55,547 nt of DNA from an uncultured Clostridia bacterium. Lineage in GTDB: Bacteria > Bacillota > Clostridia > TANB77 > CAG-508. Position 1 is the stretch's first letter, and the number at the start of each line of letters is the position of its first letter. The position numbers and the translations under genes were made by a program. Shown piece after piece: positions 44,943 to 55,525 of the stretch. The notes under the pieces were generated by a model. It was given only the letters and a program-made list of their open reading frames with translations. It was not told the DNA's origin and made no database searches. The DNA is taken from NCBI GenBank assembly GCA_947631915.1, contig CANRNC010000013.1:1-55547 (forward strand), given 5' to 3'.

Positions 44943-45320
44943 TTACATTTGTTGTTCACCAGGTATTAAATAATCTATTACTCCATATATTAAAGCACCT
45001 ATTATTGCAGCAATCCAAGATATTGAATATCCTGCAACAAAGAATTGAGTTAAATATAAAGTTACTGCAGCTAGAATAAATCCAACGAAACCTTTACCAA
45101 AAGGACTTGCATGTAACCCTGTAAATTTAACTATTAGATAGTCCATTATTGTTAAAACAATAGCAGCAAGGCCTAAAGCCCATATATTATTAATAGAGAA
45201 ACCAGGTGTAAAGAATGCAGTAATGCCGAGAACAATAGCAGCAACAATAAGTCTACCTATAATTTGCCAAACTGTACTTGCACCGCTTTGAGTATTATTA
45301 TCTATCTTACTGTTATCCAT
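44943..45320 (-). CDS. Holin-family (phage_holin_4 like) small membrane protein
   Basis: 125 residues with four hydrophobic helices after a soluble N-terminus and the pattern SINNIWALGLAAIVLTIMDY, then IIGALIYGVIDYLIPG. This matches the YvlD/holin superfamily IV type of Gram-positive chromosomes. No lysin or phage genes are nearby, so lytic function is not implied. GGAGG precedes ATG 45320 on the minus strand. Confidence 0.8.
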   Translation of the reverse strand: MDNSKIDNNTQSGASTVWQIIGRLIVAAIVLGITAFFTPGFSINNIWALGLAAIVLTIMDYLIVKFTGLHASPFGKGFVGFILAAVTLYLTQFFVAGYSISWIAAIIGALIYGVIDYLIPGEQQM

Positions 45321-45489
45321 TTAGCTTACCTCCTAAAATCGAATTCATAAATGAGAAAAATCAAATTTCTCATTTATATTATTAACTTAAAAAAAAATTT
45401 TATTCAAAATTGATAGAATAATTTGATAATAAAATGGAAAAGATAATACAAAAATGTTGAAACAATATATTTGTTTTTAAGGAGATATT

Positions 45490-46164
45490 ATGTTAGTAAT
45501 ATTTGTAAGGTCAATTGTATTATATATAATAATTTTAATTATAATGAGATTAATGGGAAAAAGAGAAATAGGTCAGCTTCAGCCATTTGAATTGGTAATA
45601 GCAATAATGATTGCAGATTTAGCATCAATTCCAATGACTGAAACTGGAGTTCCAATATCTAATGGAATTATACCTATTCTTGGACTATTAATAATGCATT
45701 TAATTATTTCTATGATAAATATGAAAAGTATGCGAATGAGAGAAATAATTTGTGGAAAGCCAAGTATACTTATATATAGAGGAAAAATTGATGAGAAGAT
45801 GTTGATAAAAGAGAGATTTACAATAAATGAATTAGAAGAGAGGTTAAGAGGAAATAATATTAATAATATTGGGGATGTAGAATATGCAATATTAGAAACT
45901 AGTGGACAATTAACAGTAATTCAGAAGCCAAATAAAAGAAACACTATACCAGAAGACTTCAACATAATGCCAGAATATGAAGGAATACAATATGATCTAG
46001 TTATTGATGGAGTTATTATGACAGAAAATTTGAAAAAAATAGGAAAAGATTATAATTGGTTGCAAGATGCAACTCAAAAATTTGGATTTAACCCAGAACA
46101 AGCACTATTAGTGACTTTAGACGGAAAAGGACAAATATTCTGCCAGAAAAAAGACAACAAATAA
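45490..46164 (+). CDS. DUF421 (YetF-like) membrane protein
   Basis: 224 residues with three N-terminal membrane helices (including LYIIILIIMRLMGKREIGQL and IAIMIADLASIPM) and a soluble YetF domain (KPSILIYRGKIDEKML, FTINELEERLR, EYAILETSGQLTVI). Family members occur in spore-forming Firmicutes, some with germination or spore resistance roles. The DUF4363 gene follows 24 bases later, the usual pair, implying a joint function that is not established. Confidence 0.87.
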   Translation: MLVIFVRSIVLYIIILIIMRLMGKREIGQLQPFELVIAIMIADLASIPMTETGVPISNGIIPILGLLIMHLIISMINMKSMRMREIICGKPSILIYRGKIDEKMLIKERFTINELEERLRGNNINNIGDVEYAILETSGQLTVIQKPNKRNTIPEDFNIMPEYEGIQYDLVIDGVIMTENLKKIGKDYNWLQDATQKFGFNPEQALLVTLDGKGQIFCQKKDNK

Positions 46165-46188
46165 ATTTGGAAAGGATAGAGACTATAT

Positions 46189-46575
46189 ATGAAAAAAGAA
46201 ATAATAATATGTATTGTTGTTGTAATTGGTGTAATTGTATTAAATATATTAACAGGAAATTACACAAAAGAAAGTGTAGAAAGTATAAAAAATGAATTGT
46301 ATACCATAAAAGAAAATATAAATAGTAGAGAAGAAGAAAATGTAATTTATGAAAAAATACAAGATTTAAAGTATTGTTGGAATAATAGATATGAAACATT
46401 ATCATATTATATAGAACATAATGAATTAGAAAAGGTAAATTTATATATAGTTGGATTAGAAAGTGGAATTAATACAAAGGAGTATAATCAAGCAATAGAA
46501 GAATTAGATAAATGTGTTTTTACTTTAGAACATATAGAAGATAAATACAGTTTCAGATTGAACAATATATTTTAA
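46189..46575 (+). CDS. DUF4363 family protein
   Basis: 128 residues with one N-terminal membrane or signal helix (about 5-22) followed by a helical domain with regularly spaced Glu/Lys and a conserved Trp (LKYCWNNRYETLSYYIEH). DUF4363 proteins pair with DUF421 (YetF) proteins; this gene starts 24 bases after its partner with a GGAAAGGAT site. The function is unknown. Confidence 0.8.
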   Translation: MKKEIIICIVVVIGVIVLNILTGNYTKESVESIKNELYTIKENINSREEENVIYEKIQDLKYCWNNRYETLSYYIEHNELEKVNLYIVGLESGINTKEYNQAIEELDKCVFTLEHIEDKYSFRLNNIF

Positions 46576-46627
46576 TTATTGAAAACAAAAATAAATAAAC
46601 CACCTAAACAACACTAACTAAAAACAA

Positions 46628-46650
46628 AAACCATAACTTTGTTATGGTTT
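46628..46650. terminator. Bidirectional terminator (DUF4363 / tRNA operon)
   Basis: A 10-bp stem AAACCATAAC/GTTATGGTTT with a 3-base loop, flanked by T-rich sequence on both strands. Confidence 0.8.
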
Positions 46651-46658
46651 CTTATTTT

Positions 46659-46733
46659 TGGTTGGGCTGGCTAGATTCGAACTAGCGCATGCATGAGTCA
46701 AAGTCATGTGCCTTACCGCTTGGCTACAGCCCA
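46659..46733 (-). tRNA. tRNA-Gln (anticodon TTG)
   Basis: The cloverleaf reads leftward: acceptor TGGGCTG/CAGCCCA, anticodon loop CTTTGAC (TTG), T loop TTCGAAT, discriminator A and encoded CCA. It lies in one transcript with tRNA-His. Confidence 0.95.
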
Positions 46734-46776
46734 ATATAAATATAAAATTAAAAGCATACTGATTGTTTTTTATAAA

Positions 46777-46854
46777 TGGGGTGGAGGATGGGATTCGAAC
46801 CCATGGTCTTCAGTGCCACAAACTGACGCGTTAACCAGCTACGCTACATCCACC
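46777..46854 (-). tRNA. tRNA-His (anticodon GTG)
   Basis: The cloverleaf reads leftward with the His-specific extra 5' G and discriminator C, anticodon loop TTGTGGC (GTG), T loop TTCGAAT, encoded CCA. The acceptor stem GTGGATG/CCTCCAC has a U6-C67 mismatch, which is unusual. Confidence 0.93.
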
Positions 46855-46878
46855 ATCATCTTAAACAGTGCATATATA

Positions 46879-46907
46879 ATTTTAAACAATTTAAGTAAAT
46901 TTGTCAA
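46879..46907 (-). promoter_or_regulatory. Promoter for the tRNA-His/tRNA-Gln operon
   Basis: On the minus strand TTGACA (46907-46902), 17 bases, TAAAAT (46884-46879). It fits transcription leftward into tRNA-His and tRNA-Gln. Confidence 0.8.
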
Positions 46908-46992
46908 TAGTTTTTTTATAAAATTAAGAAACAATTGATTTTTTTAAATTATTATTATAGAATATATTAGTAATAAAATTGAGGTGATGTTG

Positions 46993-47811
46993 TTGAGCTC
47001 AAAGTTGAATAATATGAAGATGATTTTTGTTGATATTGATGGAACACTCTATAATAATAAAAAGCAAATAACAGAATATACGAAAAGTATTTTAGACAAA
47101 TTAAAAGAAAGAGAAATATATGTTGTGCTATGTACAGGAAGAACAAACAGTTCAGTATGGGATTTGTCAAAAGAAATAAACGCATCAAAGTATGTAATAG
47201 GCGATAATGGTGCATCTGTATATGATTATAAAGCAGAAAAGCCAATATTCGAAAGTACAATAAATTATAAGGAAATAAAATTTATATGGGATTATTGCGA
47301 AAAAAATAATATAGAGATTTTATTAAATTCAAAAGGAATGAGATATGGAAATTCTATAGCAGTCTCAGCAGAAAATATACAAAAAAAGAAAATAGATAAT
47401 ATAGAAGAATTAAAGAATAAAAAAATATATCAAGTAGTATTGGATTCTGCAACAAACGAACAATCAAAAGAAATACAGAAATTATTAGAAGCTCAAGATA
47501 ATATTTGGATAGTAAACCAAGGAAATAGCAGTGTAAGAAATGTATATTTCTTTGATATTAACAATAAAGGTATAGACAAAGGAATAGGAATTAATCATCT
47601 AATAGAAGAATTAGGAATAAAAAAAGAAGATACAATATGTTTTGGCGATGGAGTAAATGATTATGCAATGTTTAAACAATGTGGTGTTAGTGTTGCGATG
47701 GGAAATGCAAAAGAAGAATTAAAAGAAATAGCAGACTATACTACATTAACAAATAATGAAGATGGAGTAGCGAAATTTATAGATAAATATATTTTAAATA
47801 AAGAGGAATAA
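46993..47811 (+). CDS. HAD superfamily (Cof-type) phosphatase
   Basis: About 272 residues. HAD motif I is FVDIDGTLYNNK, motif II VLCTGRTNSS, the motif III Lys is near residue 190, and motif IV is FGDGVNDYAMF. The cap fits type IIB (Cof/YkrA), which hydrolyses phosphorylated sugars, nucleotides or FMN; the substrate is unknown. The start is uncertain: GAGGTG (46981-46986) is followed by ATG 46987, TTG 46990 and TTG 46993; TTG 46993 has the best spacing. ATG 47014 is also possible. It is followed 2 bases later by a mechanosensitive channel gene. Confidence 0.88.
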   Translation: MSSKLNNMKMIFVDIDGTLYNNKKQITEYTKSILDKLKEREIYVVLCTGRTNSSVWDLSKEINASKYVIGDNGASVYDYKAEKPIFESTINYKEIKFIWDYCEKNNIEILLNSKGMRYGNSIAVSAENIQKKKIDNIEELKNKKIYQVVLDSATNEQSKEIQKLLEAQDNIWIVNQGNSSVRNVYFFDINNKGIDKGIGINHLIEELGIKKEDTICFGDGVNDYAMFKQCGVSVAMGNAKEELKEIADYTTLTNNEDGVAKFIDKYILNKEE

Positions 47812-47813
47812 AA

Positions 47814-48875
47814 ATGGAACAAATACAAAGTTTTATAGAAAATATTCAAGAAAAAAATTTAATAGATGTTCTAATCGCAATAGGAATCATCATAATATTT
47901 TGTATGGTGAGTTCATTGTTTTCTAAATTTGTAATGAGAATATTAAAAATCAAAGGAAACGATAAAGAAAAGTTAAAAAATAGTGATATATATAAAGGAT
48001 TACGATATGTTTTTATATGTATAGGAATTTATGTGGCATTAGTAATATTAAATTTACCAGACAACTGGTTTATACTATGTTCTAAAGTTATAAGGATATT
48101 TATAATTTTTAATTCTGCGAGAGTACTAGCAGGTATAATATCTCCAGAATCTAAAATAATTAGAAAAATAGAAAAAAATCAAAAGTTATCAGAAAATAAA
48201 GTTACAATCAGTATAATGAGTAAAGTTATAACAGTTTTGATATATGTAATTGCAGGATTTATGATTATAGCAGATTTAGGATATGACTTAAGTGGATTAA
48301 TTACAGGACTGGGATTAAGTAGTGTATTTATTGCACTTGCAGCACAAGAATTAGTAGGAAATTTAATTAGTGGGATGGCTATTATATCAGATAAACCATT
48401 TGAAATAGGAGATTATATACAAGTAGGAGAATATGCAGGGACTGTTGAAGATATAAGATTTAGAAGTACTAAAATTAGAACAGCAGAAAACACAGTAATA
48501 ACTATACAAAATTCTAAAATAGTAAGCGAATATGTAGTAAATGTCTCAAAAATAGAAAAAAGAAGAATAGATATAAGTTTAAGATTGCCATTAGATATTA
48601 CAGCACGAGAAATTACAGAGTTGATAGATTCTATAAAATTAGTTTTATATAGTAATCCGGAGATAATATCAAATTCGTTGCAAGTAAATTTAGGTGAAAT
48701 AATTGATGATGCAATAAAAATATCAATATATTTTTATATAAGCATTATAGATTATGAAGAATTCTTAAAGTTTAAAACAAAAGCAAACTTAAGCATAATG
48801 AAATTACTAGAAGACAAAAAAATAAGACTAGTATATCCAGGAAGAAATGTTTATATGATAAATGAAGAACAATAA
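47814..48875 (+). CDS. MscS-family mechanosensitive ion channel
   Basis: 353 residues with N-terminal helices (about 15-35, 60-80, 90-105) and a pore segment (LGLSSVFIALAAQELVGNLI), then the MscS beta domain (DKPFEIGDYIQVGEYAGTVE, RSTKIRTAENTVITIQN) and an alpha/beta C-terminus. It releases osmolytes under hypo-osmotic shock. The gene begins 2 bases after the HAD phosphatase stop, with GAGGAAT, so the two are co-transcribed. Confidence 0.92.
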   Translation: MEQIQSFIENIQEKNLIDVLIAIGIIIIFCMVSSLFSKFVMRILKIKGNDKEKLKNSDIYKGLRYVFICIGIYVALVILNLPDNWFILCSKVIRIFIIFNSARVLAGIISPESKIIRKIEKNQKLSENKVTISIMSKVITVLIYVIAGFMIIADLGYDLSGLITGLGLSSVFIALAAQELVGNLISGMAIISDKPFEIGDYIQVGEYAGTVEDIRFRSTKIRTAENTVITIQNSKIVSEYVVNVSKIEKRRIDISLRLPLDITAREITELIDSIKLVLYSNPEIISNSLQVNLGEIIDDAIKISIYFYISIIDYEEFLKFKTKANLSIMKLLEDKKIRLVYPGRNVYMINEEQ

Positions 48876-48970
48876 TTTGCAGTGAGATTATTGCAAGTAA
48901 GTGAGTATAGCAGGCTCTTTATTAAAGAATTAAAATTCATAAAATCCATAGAAAAATACAATTTTTACCC

Positions 48971-48999
48971 TTGACAATAAGAGTGGAAAAGAATATAAT
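48971..48999 (+). promoter_or_regulatory. Promoter for the thrS T-box transcript
   Basis: TTGACA (48971-48976), 17 bases, TATAAT (48994-48999). Matches consensus. Confidence 0.85.
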
Positions 49000-49005
49000 A
49001 TTATT

Positions 49006-49240
49006 AATTTAGTGAACTGTGAAGAGGACGGAAGTAAAATAAAGGTTACTAGTAGAGATAATTAGTCGTGGCTGAAAGCTAATTTTAGCAAACGTATTTG
49101 AAAAACTACCTCGGAGTTTCTAGCCGAAAGGTTAGCGTTTAGGATTTAACGTTAAAATCTAAAATGAAGTTAAATATTAGGGTGGAACCGTAATTATAAA
49201 ATTACCCCTAAAGGATACAAAGTCCTTTAGGGGATTTTGT
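49006..49240 (+). promoter_or_regulatory. T-box riboswitch upstream of thrS
   Basis: Stem I has the GA-rich motif and AGTA (near 49030-49037) opposite a specifier region AACTACCTC (near 49102-49112) that holds Thr codons (ACT, or ACC if shifted). The T-box sequence AGGGTGGAACCG is at 49179-49190. The terminator is an 11-bp stem CCCCTAAAGGA/TCCTTTAGGGG (49205-49215 with 49223-49233) plus T's. Uncharged tRNA-Thr would stabilise the antiterminator. Confidence 0.95.
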
Positions 49241-49263
49241 TTAAGTTAAAGGAGGTTGGTTTT

Positions 49264-51036
49264 ATGTTTAAAATCAAATTAGAAGGTGGAAAAACAATGG
49301 AAGTAGAGGAAAGTATGTATTGGCATACGACATCACATATTATGGCACAGGCGGTAAAAAGATTGTTTCCAGATGCAAAAATGGCTATAGGACCATCAAT
49401 AGAAAATGGGTTCTATTATGATTTTGATGTTGAAGAATCTTTTTCTGATGAGGATTTATTAAAAATCGAAGAAGAAATGAAAAAAATTGAAAAAGAGAAT
49501 TTCCCTATTGAAAGATTTGAACTTCCAAAAGAAGAAGCAATTAAATTAATGAAAGAACAAAATCAAGATTATAAAGTAGAATTAATAGAAGATTTACCAG
49601 AGGGAGAAATAATTTCTTTTTATAAGCAAGGAGATTTTACAGATTTATGTCGTGGACCACATTTACCATCAACTGGTTGTGTAAGATGTGTAAAACTATT
49701 ATCTACTTCAGGAGCATACTGGAGAGGAGACGAACATAATAAAATGTTAAAGAGAATTTATGGTATTTCTTTCCCAAAACAATCTGAACTTGACGAATAT
49801 TTAGCAAAATTAGAGGAGGCTAAACAAAGAGACCATAGAAAAATAGGAAAAGAATTAGAACTATTTATGACACACGAATTAGTTGGATCTGGACTTCCAA
49901 TGTATTTACCAAATGGTGCTACTATAAGAAGAATATTAGAAAGATATATTCAAGACAAAGAAATTGCATTAGGTTATAAACATGTTTATACACCATCACT
50001 TGCAAATGTAAAATTATACGAAACAAGCGGACACTGGGCTCATTATAAAGATAGTATGTTCCCAGTAATGCAAATGGAAAACGAACAATTAGTATTAAGA
50101 CCAATGAATTGTCCTCATCACATGTTAGTTTATAAAAATAAAATGCATTCATATAGAGAATTACCAATAAGAATAGGTGAACTTGCACATGACTTTAGAT
50201 ATGAAGCAAGTGGAACTGTTTGTGGATTAGAGAGAGTTCGTGAAATGTGCCAGAATGATGCACACTTATTTGTAAGAGCAGACCAAATAAAAGAAGAATT
50301 TGGAAATGTTGTTAAATTAATTCTTTCAGTATATGAAGACTTTGGATTTAAAGATTATTCATTTAGACTTTCTTTAAGAGATAAAGAAGACAAAGTTAAA
50401 TATTATGATGATGACGAAATGTGGGATAATGCAGAAAGCCAATTAAGAGAAATCTTAACAGAATTAGGTGTTGATTTCTATGAAGCAAAAGGAGAAGCTG
50501 CATTTTATGGACCAAAATTAGATGTTCAAATAAAAACTGCATTAGGACATGATGTTACAGTTTCAACATGCCAATTAGACTTTTTATTACCACAAAGATT
50601 CGAACTAGAATATATAGGAGAAGATGGAAAAGAGCATAGACCAGTCGTAATTCATAGAGCAATACTTGGAACATTAGATAGATTTATGTCTTTCTTAATA
50701 GAAGAAACAAAAGGAGCACTTCCTGTATGGTTATCACCAGTACAAGTAAAAGTACTTCCAATATCAGAAGATAATAGAGAATATGCAGAAAAATTTGTAT
50801 CAGAGTTAAGATTAGCAGGTTTAAGAACTGAATTAGATGATTCAAATGAAAAAATTGGATATAAAATTAGAAAAGTTCAATTAGAAAAAGTTCCATACAT
50901 GATAGTAATTGGTAAGAAGGAACAAGAAGCAGGAACAGTTGGAGTTCGTTCAAGGGCAGAAGGAGACATTGGAGCAATGAAAAAGGAAGAGTTTATTACA
51001 AAAGTTAAAGAGGAAGCAGAAAAATTAGGAAAATAA
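49264..51036 (+). CDS. thrS: Threonyl-tRNA synthetase lacking a TGS domain
   Basis: 590 residues from ATG 49264 (AAAGGAGG site). It lacks the ~60-residue N-terminal TGS domain, keeping only a short strand pair (FKIKLEGGKTMEVEE) before the editing domain. The editing domain has HTTSHIMAQ and TDLCRGPHLPSTG; the class II core has RPMNCPHHMLVYKNK, motif 2 FRYEASGTVCGLERVREM and motif 3 HRAILGTLDRF; the anticodon-binding domain covers residues about 490-590. Expression is under the T-box upstream. The tRNA-Thr(GGT) gene is about 4 kb downstream. Confidence 0.96.
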   Translation: MFKIKLEGGKTMEVEESMYWHTTSHIMAQAVKRLFPDAKMAIGPSIENGFYYDFDVEESFSDEDLLKIEEEMKKIEKENFPIERFELPKEEAIKLMKEQNQDYKVELIEDLPEGEIISFYKQGDFTDLCRGPHLPSTGCVRCVKLLSTSGAYWRGDEHNKMLKRIYGISFPKQSELDEYLAKLEEAKQRDHRKIGKELELFMTHELVGSGLPMYLPNGATIRRILERYIQDKEIALGYKHVYTPSLANVKLYETSGHWAHYKDSMFPVMQMENEQLVLRPMNCPHHMLVYKNKMHSYRELPIRIGELAHDFRYEASGTVCGLERVREMCQNDAHLFVRADQIKEEFGNVVKLILSVYEDFGFKDYSFRLSLRDKEDKVKYYDDDEMWDNAESQLREILTELGVDFYEAKGEAAFYGPKLDVQIKTALGHDVTVSTCQLDFLLPQRFELEYIGEDGKEHRPVVIHRAILGTLDRFMSFLIEETKGALPVWLSPVQVKVLPISEDNREYAEKFVSELRLAGLRTELDDSNEKIGYKIRKVQLEKVPYMIVIGKKEQEAGTVGVRSRAEGDIGAMKKEEFITKVKEEAEKLGK

Positions 51037-51043
51037 TGTTTTA

Positions 51044-51134
51044 AGGGCACAATTAATGCATAAGTTATCTCATAACAATTAAACTCAAAGTATATGTTTA
51101 ATTAATTGGGATAACTTGATTGCATTGTGCCTTT
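51044..51134. repeat. Large imperfect inverted repeat (three-helix hairpin)
   Basis: Three 8-bp helices stacked on one axis: GGCACAAT/ATTGTGCC (51046-51053 with 51124-51131), AAGTTATC/GATAACTT (51062-51069 with 51110-51117) and AATTAAAC/GTTTAATT (51077-51084 with 51096-51103). It lies just after thrS and ends in CCTTTT, so it may act as the thrS terminator. The GCACAATT...ATTGTGC ends resemble the other GGGCAC repeats. Confidence 0.7.
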
Positions 51135-51231
51135 TGCATTATATAAGAAATTGTAAAAAACTATTTATTTTTTTATAGTTTTTTTATATAATATCCTTAA
51201 TATTAAATTAATTAGAGAAAGAGTGTTGAAT

Positions 51232-53890
<2,659 letters not shown>

Positions 53891-53902
53891 AAGGGATTTA
53901 AT

Positions 53903-54139
53903 ATGCAAGATTATACATTCGATGAATTTGAAGAAATATTAGATAAAGGGTATCAAGTTTATTTTACGTATTTAGATAATAGATATTTAGTATTCAAAAC
54001 CACAGAGAATTGTTATACTAAAAAACTAATTTATCAGGGTTCTAAAAATCCACCTGCAAAACTAGCAATGATAACTAAAAAATATTTGAGCGAAATATAT
54101 AATTTTATGGAAGAAATAGAATATAAATATGAAACTTAA
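53903..54139 (+). CDS. Hypothetical protein, 78 aa
   Basis: Small acidic protein (MQDYTFDEFEEILDKGYQVY) with alternating aromatic and charged residues, no signal peptide and no membrane segment. It begins 12 bases after ligA with AAGGGA, so it is probably transcribed with ligA. I do not recognise the family. The fold looks alpha/beta (NRYLVFKT, then a helix-rich C-terminus). Confidence 0.6.
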   Translation: MQDYTFDEFEEILDKGYQVYFTYLDNRYLVFKTTENCYTKKLIYQGSKNPPAKLAMITKKYLSEIYNFMEEIEYKYET

Positions 54140-54167
54140 AAAAATTAGCAAATTTGTAGGAAACCTA

Positions 54168-54196
54168 TTGACACTAAAGTATTTTGCTAATATAAT
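54168..54196 (+). promoter_or_regulatory. Promoter for the sigH-like gene
   Basis: TTGACA (54168-54173), 17 bases, TATAAT (54191-54196). A 9-bp inverted repeat ATTAGCAAA/TTTGCTAAT (54144-54152 with 54183-54191) brackets it and runs into the -10. Confidence 0.85.
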
Positions 54197-54229
54197 ACCT
54201 TCAAAGGACAACATCAGGAGGAAAAACAT

Positions 54230-54889
54230 ATGGAGACAACAACAAGATTTTTCTTTGCAAATAATAATTTAAAAGATATGAGTGATGAAGAATTAGTAAA
54301 GCTCATAAAAGAAGATAATAATAAAGAAGCTCTAGAATTCCTATTAAGTAAATATAAGGATTTAGTCAATATGAAAGTGGGAAAATATTTCATAATAGGG
54401 GCAGAGAGAGAAGACATGGTTCAAGAAGGAATGATTGGATTATATAAAGCTGTGCAAAATTTTGAAAAGGAAAAGCAATCATCTTTTAAATCATTTGCCA
54501 ATATGTGCATCGAACGTCAGATGATAACTGCGATTAAAACATCAAATAGGCAAAAACATATGCCACTTAATTCTTACTTATCATTAAATGTTTCAGCAGG
54601 AGATGACGAAGATAATGGAAAAGATTTAATGGATATATTTAACGCGAATCTTATAGAAGATCCATTAGATACAATAACTAAAAAAGAATATTATGAGAAT
54701 ATAGAATCTACTATAGACAAATCATTAAGTGATTTTGAAAAACAAGTATTAAAAAGGTTTATAAAAGGAGAGAGTTATGAACAGATAGCTACAAGATTAG
54801 ATACGCAAGTAAAATCTGTAGATAATGCAATCCAAAGGATTAGGAAAAAAGCAATAAAAAATATTATAGATGTAGAGGAGAAATTATAA
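54230..54889 (+). CDS. sigH: RNA polymerase sigma factor SigH (sporulation/stationary phase)
   Basis: 219 residues. Sigma-70 region 2 is MVQEGMIGLYKAVQNFE with SFKSFANMCIERQMITAIKT; region 4 is FEKQVLKRFIKGESYEQIATRL followed by VDNAIQRIRKK, the SigH pattern (described by its ends). SigH directs early sporulation genes. AGGAGG precedes ATG 54230. tRNA-Thr lies 20 bases downstream on the same strand and may be co-transcribed, as a terminator appears only after it. Confidence 0.9.
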   Translation: METTTRFFFANNNLKDMSDEELVKLIKEDNNKEALEFLLSKYKDLVNMKVGKYFIIGAEREDMVQEGMIGLYKAVQNFEKEKQSSFKSFANMCIERQMITAIKTSNRQKHMPLNSYLSLNVSAGDDEDNGKDLMDIFNANLIEDPLDTITKKEYYENIESTIDKSLSDFEKQVLKRFIKGESYEQIATRLDTQVKSVDNAIQRIRKKAIKNIIDVEEKL

Positions 54890-54909
54890 AATCCTCTACA
54901 CATTTATAT

Positions 54910-54985
54910 GCTTGCATAGCTCAGTAGGTAGAGTGCAGCCTTGGTAAGGCTGAGGTCACGGGTTCGATTCCCGTTGCAAGCTCCA
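54910..54985 (+). tRNA. tRNA-Thr (anticodon GGT)
   Basis: 76 bases with acceptor GCTTGCA/TGCAAGC, D loop AGTAGGTAGA, anticodon stem CAGCC/GGCTG around TTGGTAA (GGT), T loop TTCGATT, encoded CCA. Reads ACC and ACU codons. A hairpin terminator follows. Confidence 0.97.
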
Positions 54986-54994
54986 TTTGAAAAC

Positions 54995-55028
54995 AACTTA
55001 CGAACTGTAATGGTTTGTAAGTTTTTAT
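54995..55028 (+). terminator. Terminator after tRNA-Thr
   Basis: An 11-bp stem AACTTACGAAC/GGTTTGTAAGTT-type (54995-55005 with 55013-55023) followed by a T-rich run. Confidence 0.8.
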
Positions 55029-55076
55029 TTTATATAAAACGATATTGTTCTCTTTCTAGGAAGGTGGACATTTTTT

Positions 55077-55525
55077 ATGCTAGAATTTAAAACAATCCAA
55101 GAACTTAAACCCAATGAAGAAATACTAGATATCATTAAAACTTATAAATATAAGATTATTAATGGTAAAATTAAAACTTTGCTTTATACCAATTTACAAT
55201 TTATTGAACCGACAAAGTATATAATTACATATCCAACTACTCTGACAATATTGTTAACATTTACAATGATGCAGGATATTCTGGAAAAGATTTAATGCGA
55301 CCTGAAATGCAAAGACTACTTAAAGATATTAAATCTAAAAAAATTGATAAACTAATCGCTATTAAAGTTGATAGATTAACAAGAAATAACTTTGATGGTT
55401 TTTGGCTTTTAAATTATTGTGAACAATATGATGTTAAAATTGAACTTATACTTGAGCCTTATGATGTATCTACTGCTACTAATCCCCTACTAAATTTTCT
55501 ACCTCATTTCTTATATATACGATAG
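55077..55525 (+). pseudogene. Decayed large serine recombinase (N-terminal resolvase domain)
   Basis: Two overlapping frames carry pieces of one resolvase domain. 55077-55295 begins MLEFKTIQELKPNEEILDII with a GGAAGGTGG site; 55295-55525 reads MRPEMQRLLKDIKSKKIDKL followed by IAIKVDRLTRNNFDGF and IELILEPYDVSTA. The join near 55240-55295 is frameshifted (NIYNDAGYSGKDLMRPEMQ reads across frames), and the catalytic-Ser region (ARVST-like) is not recognisable. The sequence diverges after DVSTA and ends at the window edge. It is downstream of tRNA-Thr and its terminator, so it may be the leftover of an integrated mobile element. Confidence 0.72.

Noticed and set aside
44943-45320. Prophage lysis cassette
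   Set aside because: Only a holin-superfamily membrane protein is present, with no lysin, structural or integrase genes. This family is common as a chromosomal gene.
46693-46938. 81-residue open frame on the plus strand
   Set aside because: It runs through the two minus-strand tRNA genes and has no binding site of its own.
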